From Mytilus californianus (Eukaryota > Mollusca > Bivalvia > Mytilida > Mytilidae): 64,000 nt of DNA. Numbering within the stretch: the stretch's first letter is position 1; each line of letters starts with the position of its first letter. A program made the position numbers and the translations under genes. This document shows, piece after piece, positions 13,877-28,000 of the stretch. Under the pieces are notes generated by a model, which saw only the letters and a program-made list of their open reading frames with translations, was not told the DNA's origin and made no database searches. The stretch lies in NCBI RefSeq assembly GCF_021869535.1, contig NW_026262659.1:9176001-9240000 (forward strand), written 5' to 3'.

Positions 13877-14052
13877 CACCACCTAATAAAGTCAGATACA
13901 TTTAGTCTGTTCAGAACCTCCTTGTCAATAATTTTCCCTTCTCGTCTGGAGTTCATTGGCTTTATTACCACATAATAAAGACACATATATTTAGTCTGAC
14001 CAGTCCCTTCTCGTCAATTCTCATCCCTTCCCGTCTGGAGTTCATTGGCTTA
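13877..14052. repeat. Tandem duplication, about 88 bp, two copies
   Basis: Both copies contain ACCAC followed by ATAATAAAG, then ATTTAGTCTG, CCCTTC and CGTCTGGAGTTCATTGGCTT. They differ by several substitutions and small indels. Confidence 0.75.
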
Positions 14053-14354
14053 ATTGTATATACAGAACATTTTATTATATGAGTAGTGTCAATACAGACG
14101 GTTATTTTAACTCTTAAATCCAAGACCTGACATTTATACCTGTCAACATAAAACTCTCAAACATAAAAACATGAATAAAACATTTCTCTTGTTTCAACTG
14201 TTACACAGTGGTGCAATAATATTGGAAGAACTTCCAATGGTATCAATTGATTTTTAAGATACAATGATCATCTCTGATTCCTTTTCTACGCTGTAATTGA
14301 GTTTGACTGTCCCAACAATTTTTCACTCAAGGGTCACTGACGAGTGTTGCCTAA

Positions 14355-14455
14355 AATAGACGAAACCTTAGGTTGTAAACTTCTATGTCATTTTGGTCTC
14401 TGGTGGAGAGTTGTCTCATTGGCAATCACACCACATCTTCTTATTTATATACAAA
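14355..14455 (-). repeat. Repeat family A fragment, minus strand
   Basis: GGTCTCTGGTGGAGAGTTGTC, CATTGGCAATCACACC and ACATCTTCTTATTT are the reverse complement of the head of family A as seen at 43911. Confidence 0.75.
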
Positions 14456-15687
14456 ACGTTCGTCTGACGTACTAAACAATAAGCCATGCTGGCATCTTCG
14501 ATAACGTTTAAAGGAAACACCAGAAAACGCATACACATGCATACACTTTCTTCCTCTACATCTCTCTATTGGAACTGGTTAGTACATTCGATTTCAGCCA
14601 AAAGAAACAATGTGCACTTGTGGAACAGCTCGTATGTCAAAGTTTATCTGTCTATCTGAACCAGTAAAATACCCGAAACCTGTAATTATAGTGACGGGGA
14701 TGAATGAAACCTTTAAGCTTAATCAAATTAACATGTACTATTAGTTGACAGAGCTAACAACTATGCTCCCAGCTGTTCACTAAATCTTAATTTTGTTTGA
14801 AGTTTTTTCATTGATAAAAATTATCGCTGTGCAAAAAGCAAAGTTGTCTGAATAAATCATGTAATCTGGGATAAATATTTAAAGTAAGTAAGGCATTGAT
14901 AAAGAAAGTCTAAAATAAACGACAGATTTTGGTGATCAATTGATTGGAAAAGAAACTCTAACCTAATGTATGTAAAAGGATTACGGACAAAGATAATGAA
15001 ACAATGATGTTATGAACTTATAATCACCGCTTTTTTAATTTAAAACTTTTTCATGGGAAAATATTTAGAGTTATCACGTATCCTAATACAGAAAGGCCAC
15101 AAGTGTAGAGCTTACGTATACAGTTATGTCAAGGCACCATTCATTGAATTACAATGATCAGTCTTTTACTTTTAAACGTATACATTAATTTTATTTGACT
15201 GCTGTGGTATGCTTCCGATTTATAAAGATTGCAAATTTTAGAGGAAAAAAATGATGAACTAAGTCTTAGATGAGAATTTGAAACAAATCTACATTGTTTA
15301 TCAAAACCAATAAAATATTGATGACTTATGCTGGCAGAAAACAGTAAAAATCTTAATAAAAAAGTGGACGATAAAAACACCATTGCAAAGATGGTAATGG
15401 AATATATAATCGTTTTTGTAAAATAACTAAAATCTTTGTTAAGTTATCACTGTGACCTACAATTGCTCGTTTTTCACGTGTAAATATGGTGACTCGTCGG
15501 GGCAATTATGAACACAAAACATAATGGAAATGTATCATGCCCAACACAAGCGAAATTGGTCCACAATGTATTGTAGGCACCTAAAGTGAAACCATAACAC
15601 ACTGACAACAAATCCATACCAACTAAAACAGTCGTTCTGAAATAGACTTTCACGTAACACATTAAACAGTTGTTCTTAAATAAATAG
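14456..15687. other. Downstream flank of the Nudix gene, no gene seen
   Basis: No exon was recognised. In vertebrates NUDT6 overlaps FGF2 in antisense, so I looked here for an FGF-like coding segment on the plus strand and saw none. Confidence 0.4.
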
Positions 15688-15693
15688 TTTATT
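15688..15693 (-). terminator. Candidate poly(A) signal of the Nudix gene
   Basis: TTTATT on the plus strand is AATAAA on the minus strand, about 53 bases past the stop codon that ends at 15746. Distance and orientation suit a short 3' untranslated region. A cleavage site cannot be proven from sequence. Confidence 0.5.
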
Positions 15694-15745
15694 ATAATGC
15701 CTCTTAAATACAAACTGTGGAAGACTTGTGACTTATAGTTAAATG

Positions 15746-16068
15746 TTAAGGTAGAGGTCTATGATACAATTTATACTTCAGACCCTTATAAACCGACTTC
15801 ATTTCCTTAAACCTTATATCGACGTTATCAAATCCATGTTGTATACCATGTAACATAATCTGACACATTCTGTGGGTAATTGGTGAAATGTCTGTCGTAT
15901 TGGCGTGTAGTTCTTCCAAACTCATCCATTTGCAATGACTGATTTCATTTTCACAATGCATAATATCGAACGTCAGAGGTTTCAATCTACATACAACAAA
16001 AATATCTGATCGCCCAAAGGCTCCTGGTTGCTGATGTTGCTGACGGAAGGCCAAGATCGACAAGAACT
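15746..16068 (-). CDS. NUDT6: NUDT6 exon 6, C-terminal half
   Basis: The acceptor CAATTTTTTCAG precedes AGTTCTTG. The exon encodes residues 265-371 and ends in TAA. FRQQHQQPGAFGRSDIFVVC and ISHCKWMSLEELHAN are strongly NUDT6-like, and the tail, with VYKGLKYKLYHRPLP, matches the family's usual C terminus. It is separated from exon 5 by an intron of about 11.7 kb. Confidence 0.94.
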
Positions 16069-19000
16069 CTGAAAAAATTGCAAGACTAGAATTAAATGAA
16101 AAACTGAAAGTTGTTTTACTGAAACGTTTTTGTAGACTTACAAAGAAAATATCAGGGTATTTAAAAATGCAAACTTATAAACGACAACAAAAATGAATTA
16201 AAATATTTTACATATAATAGTATACAGGTAAGCCAAAATATATTTCGATCTATATATTGTGCAATAAAATTTGGAATTTAATTCATGAAATAAACACCCA
16301 CATATGAATCGACGGTAAAACCCATCAATGAAATCAGCTAAATCAGCAATTTAAAACTTTTTATCTTCATTGATTTTTCAAGTATACTTTATGTAAAATT
16401 ATGCAAACATTAAGAACTAAATCATTTCGACACTTTATACCTTTAATTCAAACACAGACGTATTTACTTATATCACATATACTTTATGATATTGGTGAAT
16501 TGTCACTTCACCTAATAAATATTCCTTCCACTATCTTAATATGATTTTGTCTACCTACAAAGAATGAATGTCATTAAGACATCCTGGTTGTAAACATACC
16601 TATGTTCACATCAAACTTTTTATTTCATCCTCTCATATTTTATGATATACTTATACAAAAACTATATTGACCCAATAAAATGAACATCGTTCTTATATAA
16701 TACATTAAATGACCTTGCAAAGAAGTTAACAAGTTTCCGGGATTGGTTGATTCTTACACTGTAGAAGTCGAAACGCTCACGTCAACAAAATATATGGCGT
16801 CTATAAAATTTGTATAAAAATCAATTCATCTTCAAAGCACTTTTCCAAAAATAAATCATAGTGACGATTGAATACGAGTATTCTCCCCTTCCAAAGGCGT
16901 AGACCTTGTTTGTTGCAATCAAGAGCAAAGTTACAAGCAGGTATTTGACCCCTGCTTATGTCATTTTTTGGGGCAAATATTTGTTAAGGTCTTTTAATTT
17001 CTAAAAAAAATCTTCTAAATAAATCAAAAGACGAGGGGCTAATTTCCCGAATCCAGCTTTTTGTAATTTTTCCACACTTCCCATCTTTCCCAAGACTCAA
17101 CTTTTTTACAACCTATATCCCACATCCGCATTTTTTTTACCACCCTCTACTCCACATCCGCACTGTTTTACCACCCTCTACTCCACATCAGAACTTTCTT
17201 ACCCATATATCCCACATCCAAAAAAGAGTGCCATCCCCCTCAAAGACATGTTAATAATGTGTGATATGGAGTATGCGTAACTGAGAAAGCAATCAAACTA
17301 AAAAGATAAAACCTGCTCCACATGTGACACCCATCGTGTTAGGGAGCTACCATTTGATTTTTATGGGAGGGGGGGCTAGGATGAAATTTGAAAAAGGCAG
17401 AACAGGAGTTTTGAGGAAAAAAAAGGCAGGATGAGCAACTTGGCAAAAAAAAAAGGCAGGATGACAATTTATGTAACACAAGTCAAGATAACTAATAAAA
17501 AAAAGGCAGGACAGCATAGAGTGAAAAATAAAAAAGCAGGACAGAGATTACAACTAAAAAAAAATGCAGGACACAATTTTTCATCTTAGCCCCCCCGCCC
17601 CCCCCCCCCCCCCCCCAAAAAAAAAAAAAAATCAAATGGTAGCTCCCTTACTCATGTAATTATGTACCTGGTGGTAAGTCTTATTCAGTAGGTCATATTC
17701 GATGAAAAGAGGACGGGATTCTGATAACGACAATTGGAACATATCCGTCGGCATCTGTTAAACAGATATTAAAAAACAGTCAATCAACTCGTGGTGAAGT
17801 CGGTAAAATTTCCGAAGGGATGATTTCAACATAAGCACTTGGAACTCTTGGTTTAATAGCTCCAATGTAAGAAGCAACCCTCTATCAAAAAATCATGATG
17901 GGAAACGCAAGCTTTGGATTATCGAAACAACTGGGAGATACATGTATATACTCCATATGAAGGCACTGCTGGAATGTTGCTACGTAGACCTGGAAAGTTC
18001 ACAATCGGGAAGCTGAAATCATCTCTTTTGCAGTAAAGTCTTGTTCTCAACCGATCTTCATTGTTAATTTCTAGATGTAAGTCAAGATAGAGTGTAAAAG
18101 TTGTCATTTGGACCATCAGTATATATGTAATGTATCATTATATACCCATTGTATTTATGGTTTTAAACGATGATTTCAATATTTGCCTCATTTAAGGTAA
18201 TAAAAACACAAACCAGATTCTTGAACATTTAATACCAATAAAACAGAATCTATAAGAAAAACACTTTTATGTTTTGAAGATCGTGATCACTTAATGAAAA
18301 TACTGAAAACAATGTCATCAATGATAAAGAGGTGAAAAGTTGCACTAATTCAAAATAACAAATAGATGAGTAATAGGACGCGTGTTTCTTCGACATAAGA
18401 CTCATCAGAGGCGCTCAAATCAAAACAGTTGAAGCTTAAATTAAACACGAGTTTAAAGAGCATTACAAACCAAACATATTCGAAAGTTGTGCCAAATACT
18501 GTTAAGGTAAACCTGGGGGTAGACAAAAACTTAGAGTTTTGAAAAATTCAAATATCTAATAAACAGTTTATTTGAGGGAAATTTACGTATCGTTGATCTT
18601 TCATGTCAACACAAGTGCTGACAACTGGTTCTGGTGGAGAAAAAAAACTTTTATAGTTTAATATATTATAATGTTATAGAAAAGAGGCGAAAGATACCAA
18701 AGGGATATCCAAACTCACAAGTCGATAATAAACTGACAACGACAAGGCAAAAATAGATAAAGACAACTAAACACAACATAGAAAACTACAGACTGAGCAA
18801 CACGAACCCCTCCAAAACTGGGGGTGATCTCAGGAGCTCCGGAAGGTAAGCAGATCCTGCTCCACATGTGGTACCGTCGTGTTGATCTTGTAAGAAAAAA
18901 CCCGGTGATTAAGCCTAATTCAGTAGGTCATATTCGGCGAAAAAAGGACGGGATTGTGGTAACGACAATTGCAACATATCCGTCGTCATCTGTGAAACAG

Positions 19001-22000
19001 GTATTCCCTAACGGTCAGCCAACTCGTGAGCAGCAATACTGTATAAAGGAAATCATGATTGGAACTGCAAGCTCTGGAATGTCGTACCAACTAGGATATA
19101 TATACTCCGTATGCAGGCGCTAAAAGCCATGAGCATTAGAACAATACTTTGATTGTAAATACCTGACCAAAAGCCATCAAAAAGGAATATCCAAACACCT
19201 GTAAGGTCAACTCAAGAATTAGAACATTGTTTCTAAATAATTTCAAAATATCTCATTGCCAATGCAACTGACCAACTTCGCGGCTAATGATTCCTTTGGG
19301 GACTAACAGATCACCAGAGGCAATATCCATCCAGTACTACAATATAAGAATAAATCTTTATAAGTTTGGTGTGTAAAAACCAGTCACTTTACCCTTTACC
19401 AAAATACCCAAATTCATTTATTTGGTCCGAACGCTCAGAGTTCTGTAATTTCAACAAAGTGCCCTACAAACATCATATGTGAATGGTCGAAATGAATTGA
19501 AATAATCAGATCATCAATTCTATTTTACAACTGATTTTTTCTGTAATATGTAAGGCAATGTATATTAAATTGTTGTATGAAGAAAGATAACTCAGTACAA
19601 ATCAATTCTTATTAACATTTCACAAGTTTGATTTTCAGAAAGCCTACTTTTCCAATAACGACACACTCAATAATGATACTGGCAATGTTGACATTATGTA
19701 ATTTCTGTGGTCATTTTATCAGCATCCAATGTTTTAATAAAAAAAAGCAGTACAAATAACGTTTCTGGTCACAGTTATCCATTCCTAGTTAGAATAATAG
19801 GTCTATGATTTTCAATTTTATAACATAACTTATGTTCTGACTTAGAAATTACTCAAGATCTCCTTTGCCAGTAAAAATTTATTTGCTAGCCAGCAGTTAT
19901 CCATCATATTATTTCAGTTCTCTACCTCAGAGAACATTAACTCCTCCTGTCCGTAAATCATTCTGTTTATTAACTGCCGAGTCCGGTATCCTTTTCCCAC
20001 AAGGTTATACCATTTCATTGATAAAGAATTGTAAGAATGTTCTTATGTTAGGAATGAAAAAACTCGACATCATATAACAATTGCAAGAAATTCGTAGAAA
20101 ATGCAGCACACAGATACCAAAACACTGTTACTTAAGACATGTTACCTAATCATCAGGTGCACTCAAGAACAAAAGTTTTGGAAACAAGTCTTAAAGCGGC
20201 ACAATAGTAAGCAAACATGCCAAAAAACTCATCATTGATACCAGGCTTAAAATTGTGTATGCCAGACTCTCGTTTCGTCTACAAGAAAATCATTAGTGAC
20301 AGCGTTTATGCAGAATTTGTTTATTCATTTAAAACTGCAGTTTTAAAAGCATTTGATACCATATCAACATTTTATTCCTTAACTTTATATTTGCAACTTG
20401 AATCTGTAAGGAATCATTGCTCCTGATGTAATTCCTAATTAAACTAACTGTAAAGTGTTTAATCCAACCCATCATCAGCATGATCAGAAGTCATATTTTA
20501 ATAAATTCTTTACTGAACAACTTTTCAGTCATACAAATATTGAATAAAAAAAAAATTGAAGCTGCATTATTCACCTGAGTGTTTCCCAGTTAAAATAACA
20601 TTTCAATGATCTTAGTATGTTTTTCTATAAATGCCCAAGAACATGCATCTTTACAATAAGGAAAAAAATGATAATATCATTTTTTTTTTATCTTAGAAAC
20701 TAACAGTAGGGTAACTGTTGTGTCCATAATCTATAATTGTGGGCTAAGAAAAGGGAGAGAAACTAACAAGGTGGCAATTAAAAACCATAGGTCAAAGAGA
20801 AACAAACAAACAACATGCAGAGGAACACTATGCAGAAAATAAACAATTGATTAATAAAAACCCTACCACCAATCAGTAGTGGAGGCAGGTGCTCCTCAAG
20901 GGTCAGCATTTTTGCTCTACAGCAGTTACTGATAACTTCGCTGTCATTGATTAGGCATCATATGAATAGGTGACTGCAAAAGATTTCTTGTCTTTCCTTA
21001 AGACATCACTAAAGTAATACTAGTAAACCACTCTAAAGTAAACCTTTATATCTCTTTATATCTGTATATGTCAATTATCTAACACCAAAAGTGGACAGAA
21101 TTTGAACGTTTGAAATGTAATGTTTTTCAGGGAAATTGATAGACAAAATTGTTACTAGGTACTAACTAGGAACAACACAGGTATTGAAAATTAAATAGCA
21201 CGATTTCCAACACGAAATACTAAAGCAACATGAACCATATTTAAACAAACCTAGTGGTTAACTCAAGTCAGGGCATTGTGTTCTTGGATTAGATTTTAAA
21301 ATGTAAGGTGAAGAAGTGTGTTAAATTAATAGAAGAATAAAGATAACTCAGTTCTTATAAACATTTCACAAGTTTGATTTGTTTAAGAGTTTTGAATATT
21401 ATAAAGTCTACTTTTTCAACAACGACACATTCAATAATGTCTATAGCAATGTTGACATTATGTATTGCCTGTGGTCATTTTATCTTACCATATATTTAAA
21501 AAAAAATGCAGGACAGATTACGTTTCTAATCAAATACGCCGAACATGATATCATCGAAATACTGGACGTTTTGATCGAAAATATATTTTGTTGAGTTTTG
21601 GTTGATTGATAACTCAATAGACAGTCGGTATTTCATTCAAACAATAGGTACTAATTGTGGATCACTACTGGCCGACTTGCTTTTGTACTATTCATTCAGA
21701 CCGTTCTCAGAGAAAAAACGAAAAGGCAACTCGCTTAGTTCTTTATTTTCACTTTCAGATATAGTGATGATGTTGTTACTCAATACTCTTAGTACATTTC
21801 AATGAGTGCTAACATCTCATAAATCATAGTGAACTTAAGGATGCTACCGACTGTAGAATGTCTGCTACATACCGGGTATCTTGATCTTTTCCTCAATATT
21901 GACACAGATGGACAACTTAAAAAAAGTGATGATTGCAACTTTCCAATTGACAACTTCCCATTTCTCAACAGTCACATACCCTCTGCTTCATCGTATGGTG

Positions 22001-25000
22001 TTAACATATCTCAGTTAATGCGTTACGATCGTGCATGTTCACACTATACAGACTTTATTCAAAGGGGTGTGCTCTTTAAGAAAAAAACATCTCCAACAGA
22101 GAAGCGAGGAAGAACGACTAAAATCGACACTCACACGTGATAAGTTTTGCGGTCACCATCATGAATTCGCTGACCGACAAGATGTGTGGGTGTCTCAACT
22201 CACTGGTGACATGTTTAACTTTTCACGGTCTTAGATCTTTAGATACCAGTGTGGTGATTTGTTCTGTAATTTTACCGATTGTGTCCTATTTACAATTATT
22301 TCAACTCACATGGCAGTTGATGCATGCATAGGAGACGCTTACCATGTCGACGCACCCGATATCGCTCCTTTTAGAGATCATGTGATTCCCTCAGATTTTG
22401 TGTGTTACCTTGATTACTCTTCCTAATTGATTTACGAAATTTTAACATCTGTAAACTACTGTCGCCTTAATCTAGTCACATGTATCCCTTGAAAGTTTGT
22501 ATAATAGGTCTATGAATTTCAATAATTTAACAACGCACTCATGATTCGGCTTTTATGTTCTAACTTAGATATTACTCAAGATAGTCTTTTGCAGTACAGC
22601 TTTATTTGCTAACCAGCAGTCACTCTACATTTAATTTCATTTCTCTACTGCAGTTTACCGGAGAATTTTATCTCTTCCTGCTCGTAAATCATTCTTTATT
22701 AAACTTCAATTTTGGTATCGTTTTCCCGAAAGGTCGTACAATTTCAATGACAGAAAATTGTAAGAATGGACTTATGTCACAAATGAAAATACCGGTCATA
22801 ATATAAAAATCATAAGAAATGTATGCAAAATGAGCCACGCAATTACTGAAGCACATGCCCCTTAAGTCATAGATATTATTTAATCAACGGTACCAGCCTA
22901 AAAGTGCTATCCAAATAAACTTCATCAGGTACGCTCATGCATGACCAAAAGTATGGGAACAGAAAATATAAAATGCTTGTAAACAATTAAACCTTGTCTC
23001 CCTAAATTCAACTTCTATGCAGAATTTGTTCATTCATTTCAAACTACATATGAACAGTTTAAAAAGCATTTCCATACGGTATTAGCAGTTTAACTAGTTT
23101 ACACCTTGAATCAGTAGCGAATCAATGCTTCTGACGTAATTCCTAAACTAACTGTCAAGTGTTTAATGCAACCCATCTGCATCATGCGCAGAATTCATAT
23201 TATTATAAATTCTTTCCTCAACAACTCCCCCCCCAAAAAAACCCCATTTCAATAAAAAAGCAAAAAAATAGGTGAAAGGCGAAAGCTACCAAAGAGCTTT
23301 TTCAAACTTATAAGTCTAAACCAAACTGACAATGTCATGGCAAAAAAACGAAGAAGCTGCATTATTCAACAGAGTGTTTCCCAGTTTGAATGACATCTCA
23401 ATGATTTAGTAACTTTTTTCTATGAATACCCCAGAACTTGCATTGATACACTAAGTATAGCAATGTTGATATCAGTTTTCAAAATTTCATAAATTAAAAG
23501 GATACACAGTTTACACAGCTACAGCTGCACAACTAAAAGCTTTATCTTAGTAACGAACAGTGTGGTATCTGTTATGGTCATGATCTCGATTTTTGAACCC
23601 TTGTAGCAATCAAAAACCAAAAGTCAAAGAGAAACAGACATCTAACCCTAAAACTTGACAGAATGGGAAGGTTTTGAAATGTAACGTTTTTTCAAGGCAA
23701 AGCCAAAAGATAGATAGGACTGATACTAGTTACTAACTAGAAACCACACAGACATTGAAAGTAAAATAGAACAATATAAAACACTGAAAACTAACACAAA
23801 AACAAGTACCATAGTTTAACACACCTAGTGGTGCACACAGGTGCTCTAGTAGGGTAAGCAGCATCTGCTCAACTAGCGACATCTGGCTTAGGGTGAACTC
23901 AGGTATTCTAGCAGGGTAAGCAGCATCTGTTCCACTAGTGGCATCTGGCTCAGGGTGAACTCAGGTGCTCTTGCAAGGTTAGCAGCATCTGCTCCACTAG
24001 TGACATGTGGCTCAGGGTGAACTCATGTGCTCTAGCAGGGTAAGCAGCATCTGCCCCACTAGTAACATCTGGCCCAGGGTGAACTCAGGTGCTCTAGTAA
24101 GGTAAGCAGCATCAGCTCCACTAGTGTCACCTGGCTCAGGGTGAAATCAGGTGCTCTTGCAGGGTAAGCAGTATCTGCTCCACTAGTGGCATCTGGCTCA
24201 GGGTGAACTCAGGTGCTCTTGCAGGGTAAGCAGTATCTGCTCCACTAGTGGCACCTGACTCAGGGTGAACTCAGGTGCTCTAGTAGGGTAAGCAGCATCT
24301 GCTCCACTAGTGGCATCTGGCCCAGGGTAAACTCAGGTATTCTAGCAGGGTAAGCAGCATCTGTTCCACTAGTGGCATCTGGCTCAGGGTGAACTCAGGT
24401 GCTCTTGCAGGGTAAGCAGTATCTGCTCCACTAGTTGCACCTGGCCCAGGGTGAACTCAGGTATTCTAGCAGGGTAAGCAGAATCTGCTCCACTAGTGAC
24501 ATCTGGCTCAGGATGAACTCAGATGCTTTAGCAGGGTAAGCAGCATCTGCTCCACTAGTGGCACCTGGCTCAGAGTGAACTCAGGTGCTCTAATAGGGTA
24601 AGCAGCATCTGCTCCAGTAGTGGCATCTGGCCCAGGGTGAACTCAAGTATTCTAGCAGGGTAAGCAGAATCTGCTCCACTAGTGACACCTGCCTCAGGGC
24701 GAACTCAGATGCTTTAGCAGGGTAAGCAGCATCTGCTCCACTAGTGACACCTGGCTCATGGTGAACTCAGGTGTTCTAGTAGGGTAAGCAGCATCTGTTC
24801 CACTAGTGGCATCTGGCTCAGAGTGAACTCAGGTGCTCTAGTAGGGTAAGCAGCATCTGCTCAACTAGCGACATCTGGCTTAGGGTGAACTCAGGTATTC
24901 TAGCAGGGTAAGCAGAATCTGCTCCACTAGTGACACCTACCTCAGGGCGAACTCAGATGCTTTAGCAGGGTAAGCAGCATCTGCTCCACTAGTGACACCT

Positions 25001-28000
25001 GGCTCATGGTGAACTCAGGTGTTCTAGTAGGGTAAGCAGCATCTGCTCCACTAGTGGCACCTGGCTCAGGGTGAACTCACGTGCTCTAGCAGGGTAAGCA
25101 GCATCTGCTCCACTAGTGACATCTGCCTCAGGGTGAACTCAGGTGTTCTAGCAGGGTAAGCAGTATCTGCTCCACTAGTGGCATCTGACTCAGGGTGAAC
25201 TCATGAGTTCTAGTAGGGTAAGCAGTATCTGCTCCACTAGTGGCACCTGGCTCAGGGTAAACTCAATGTTCTAGCAGAGTAGGCTGCACTAATGGCACAT
25301 GGCTCAGGACATTGTGTTCTTGTGTTTATTTTACCTTGGTATTGGAGATATAGTCATGTTTTATCCAATACCATACTAATATATGAAAACTATTCTCAGT
25401 ACAACAAAAGATTCTGTCTTAGAATATAAAGTAAAAAGAACTATCTTATAGCCACAACCATAAAGATGATGATATACGTTTATCATTAATTTATCAATTT
25501 GAATATGTATTTAAAAAAAAAAAAACAAGCATTCTCAGGGTTTTGTATATGCTATGTCCCCTACCATATGCTATGTTTATATTAGATGCATTTATATTTA
25601 TATGGGACAAGCTAAAGCAATAAGTTGTTACTGATGGAAACTTGCTGGACTTAAACTCAACTCAAACGGATCTGTAACTTCTAATGCCAAATTAGAGTTT
25701 TGACCCCAATTTCACGGTCCACTGAACATAGAAAATGATAGTGCAATTAGGGCATCCGTGTACTATGGACACATTCTTGTTTTCAACAAAGTTGTGGTCT
25801 GTGGAAAAGGAAAACTGCTTGAAAATTTCAGTTTTCTATACTTACTCCTGTTATGCCTGTAGTAAGTTAATAGGTACTTGGTATACAGTTATAGCATAAA
25901 ACAAGAATGTGTCCATAGTACACGGATGCTCTACTCGCACTATCATTTTCTATGTTCAGTGGACCGTGAAATTGGGGTCAAAATTCTAATTTGGCATTAA
26001 AATAAGAATTAATAGGGAACATGTGTACAAGTTTCAAGTTGATTGGACTTCAACTTCATCAAAAACTACCTTGACCATAAACTTTAACCTGAAGAGGGAC
26101 AGACGAACAGACAGACGGACAGACGAACGGACGGACGAACAGACCAGAAAACAAAATGCCCCTACTACTATCGTAGGTGGGGCATAAAAATCACACCATC
26201 AGAACTATATTCAAACTAGATCTATAAGTAATTTAGTAACACAACACAATGTAAAGTACCAAAATAGTGCCAAAAGCTAGGATCTTGACAATACATGTTG
26301 AAAAAAAATTGCGTATGTATTTGTGGCTTCAAACATTTACAAGAACAGAAAATTGAATTATTATTATAAATAAGAAGATGTGGTATGAGTGCCAATGAGA
26401 CAACTATCAATCCAAGTCACAATGTGTAAAATGTAAACCATTATTGGTCAAAGTACGGCCTTCAACATGGAGCCTTGGCTCACACCAAACAGCAAGCTGT
26501 AAAGGGCACCAAAAAGACTAGTGTAAAACAATTCAAACAGGAAAACCAAAGGACTAATCTATATAAAAAAATGAGAAACGAGAAACACTTATGAACCACA
26601 CAAACAAACGACAACCACTGAACAACAGGCTCCTGACTTAGGACAGGTGCATAAAAATGCAGCAGGTTTAAACGTTTTAACAGGTGCCAACCTTCACCCT
26701 AACATGAAACAGTGGTATAACATTACAACTTAAAAAGACACACAATAAAATATCAATTGAAATGGCTTAACTCGATCAAAAGGACAATACACATAGACAT
26801 GTATATAAACACTGAACGAATAAGTTTGATCTATGACACAATATAAATAACAAAGATGTTTCAATGTCAAAAAGACAACTTTAACCTAGGACAAAACGGT
26901 GTTGAACAAAGTTACGTACACAGGTAAATTTAAATATAATAATTTTGTTGTTCATAGTACGAGTACAGAAGTGAATATTTATTATTAGTTTTCACAGTCA
27001 GTTTAGCTCAATTTTGTAAACATAAGATAACTGTTTTCATTCCTTGTTAACTATTTCCTATCTAACTTTTGTAATCCTGAAATACATTTTAGTATGCTAT
27101 AAATGAAAAAAAATTGGATGCACATATGGTCAAGAAATAGAAATGAATTTAAAAAGATTTTCTCAATTACATCATTATATGCACCTTTCTCATGAAAATA
27201 AAGAAAACTGCAGAATTTTTGCAATTTTTCCATCATATTTTCTTTCTGGAAACATCGATATCACGCACAGCAAAGAAACATCAATTTTTTTTTAGAGAAT
27301 CTGTATAAAATCTTTATACATAATCTGACAAATAATAGTTGTTTCTTGGGTGTGCACTTACTTTCCCAATGCAAAATATACCTAAAAATTGATGTAAAAC
27401 AAGTATAATCAAGTTTGTTGCCATGGTAACTCTTTAAAGGTAAAATTTGTTGTATTTTCTATTTTGATATCTTTTACATTAGTGTAGTTAGAACATATTT
27501 AGAAATATGCATGGTAACTTTTAAAATTGCACTCATATTTGGGCCAGATAAGGGCCTTATTGCCCCTTCTCCTTGAGAATTTGAGCAAACTGTCAGATTT
27601 GAATGTGAATGTTGCTTTATAATGAGATTTGACAGCTTCATGAAATGTGGGTTATTAATTTTGTATTGATATACAACTGAAAATTCCATCTGTAGAAACT
27701 AACAAGTACAGATAATCATCAGAACGTTTTGCTAACAAATATTTTTATATAAAAATTTTATCTTACCTGCCTTTATCCCTGTTTCTTCTAAAATTTCTCT
27801 TTCTGCAGTGTCAGCTACAAAATACAAAATTTCATAAAAGTAGAACTAAAGGTAAAGATCTTGACATTTGTAGTACACATGTATATGTTGCAATGTTATT
27901 TGGGAGTAACTCATATGTACTGTGGGCTATACTCCTCCATGTTGCTGATTCTAATTGCAGATAAAGATAACCGGAAACTAGAAATATTAGGAAGGAACTG

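Larger units (their letters stand above)
21298..25330 (+). repeat. Tandem segmental duplication, copy B, expanded
   Basis: It is the downstream partner of 19550-21297. It is longer because it contains a retroelement block (about 21540-22500) and the 62-bp minisatellite (23824-25309). Outside these, segments match copy A in order, including GGACATTGTGTTCTTGTG just after the array. Confidence 0.75.

Noticed and set aside
14456-15745. FGF2-like gene overlapping the NUDT6 3' end, as in vertebrates
   Set aside because: No FGF-like coding segment was seen on the plus strand near the NUDT6 3' end.
18824-19123. 99-codon plus-strand frame
   Set aside because: It lies entirely within repeat family B, and the related copy at 17296 is broken by indels and stops, so it is not a conserved protein.
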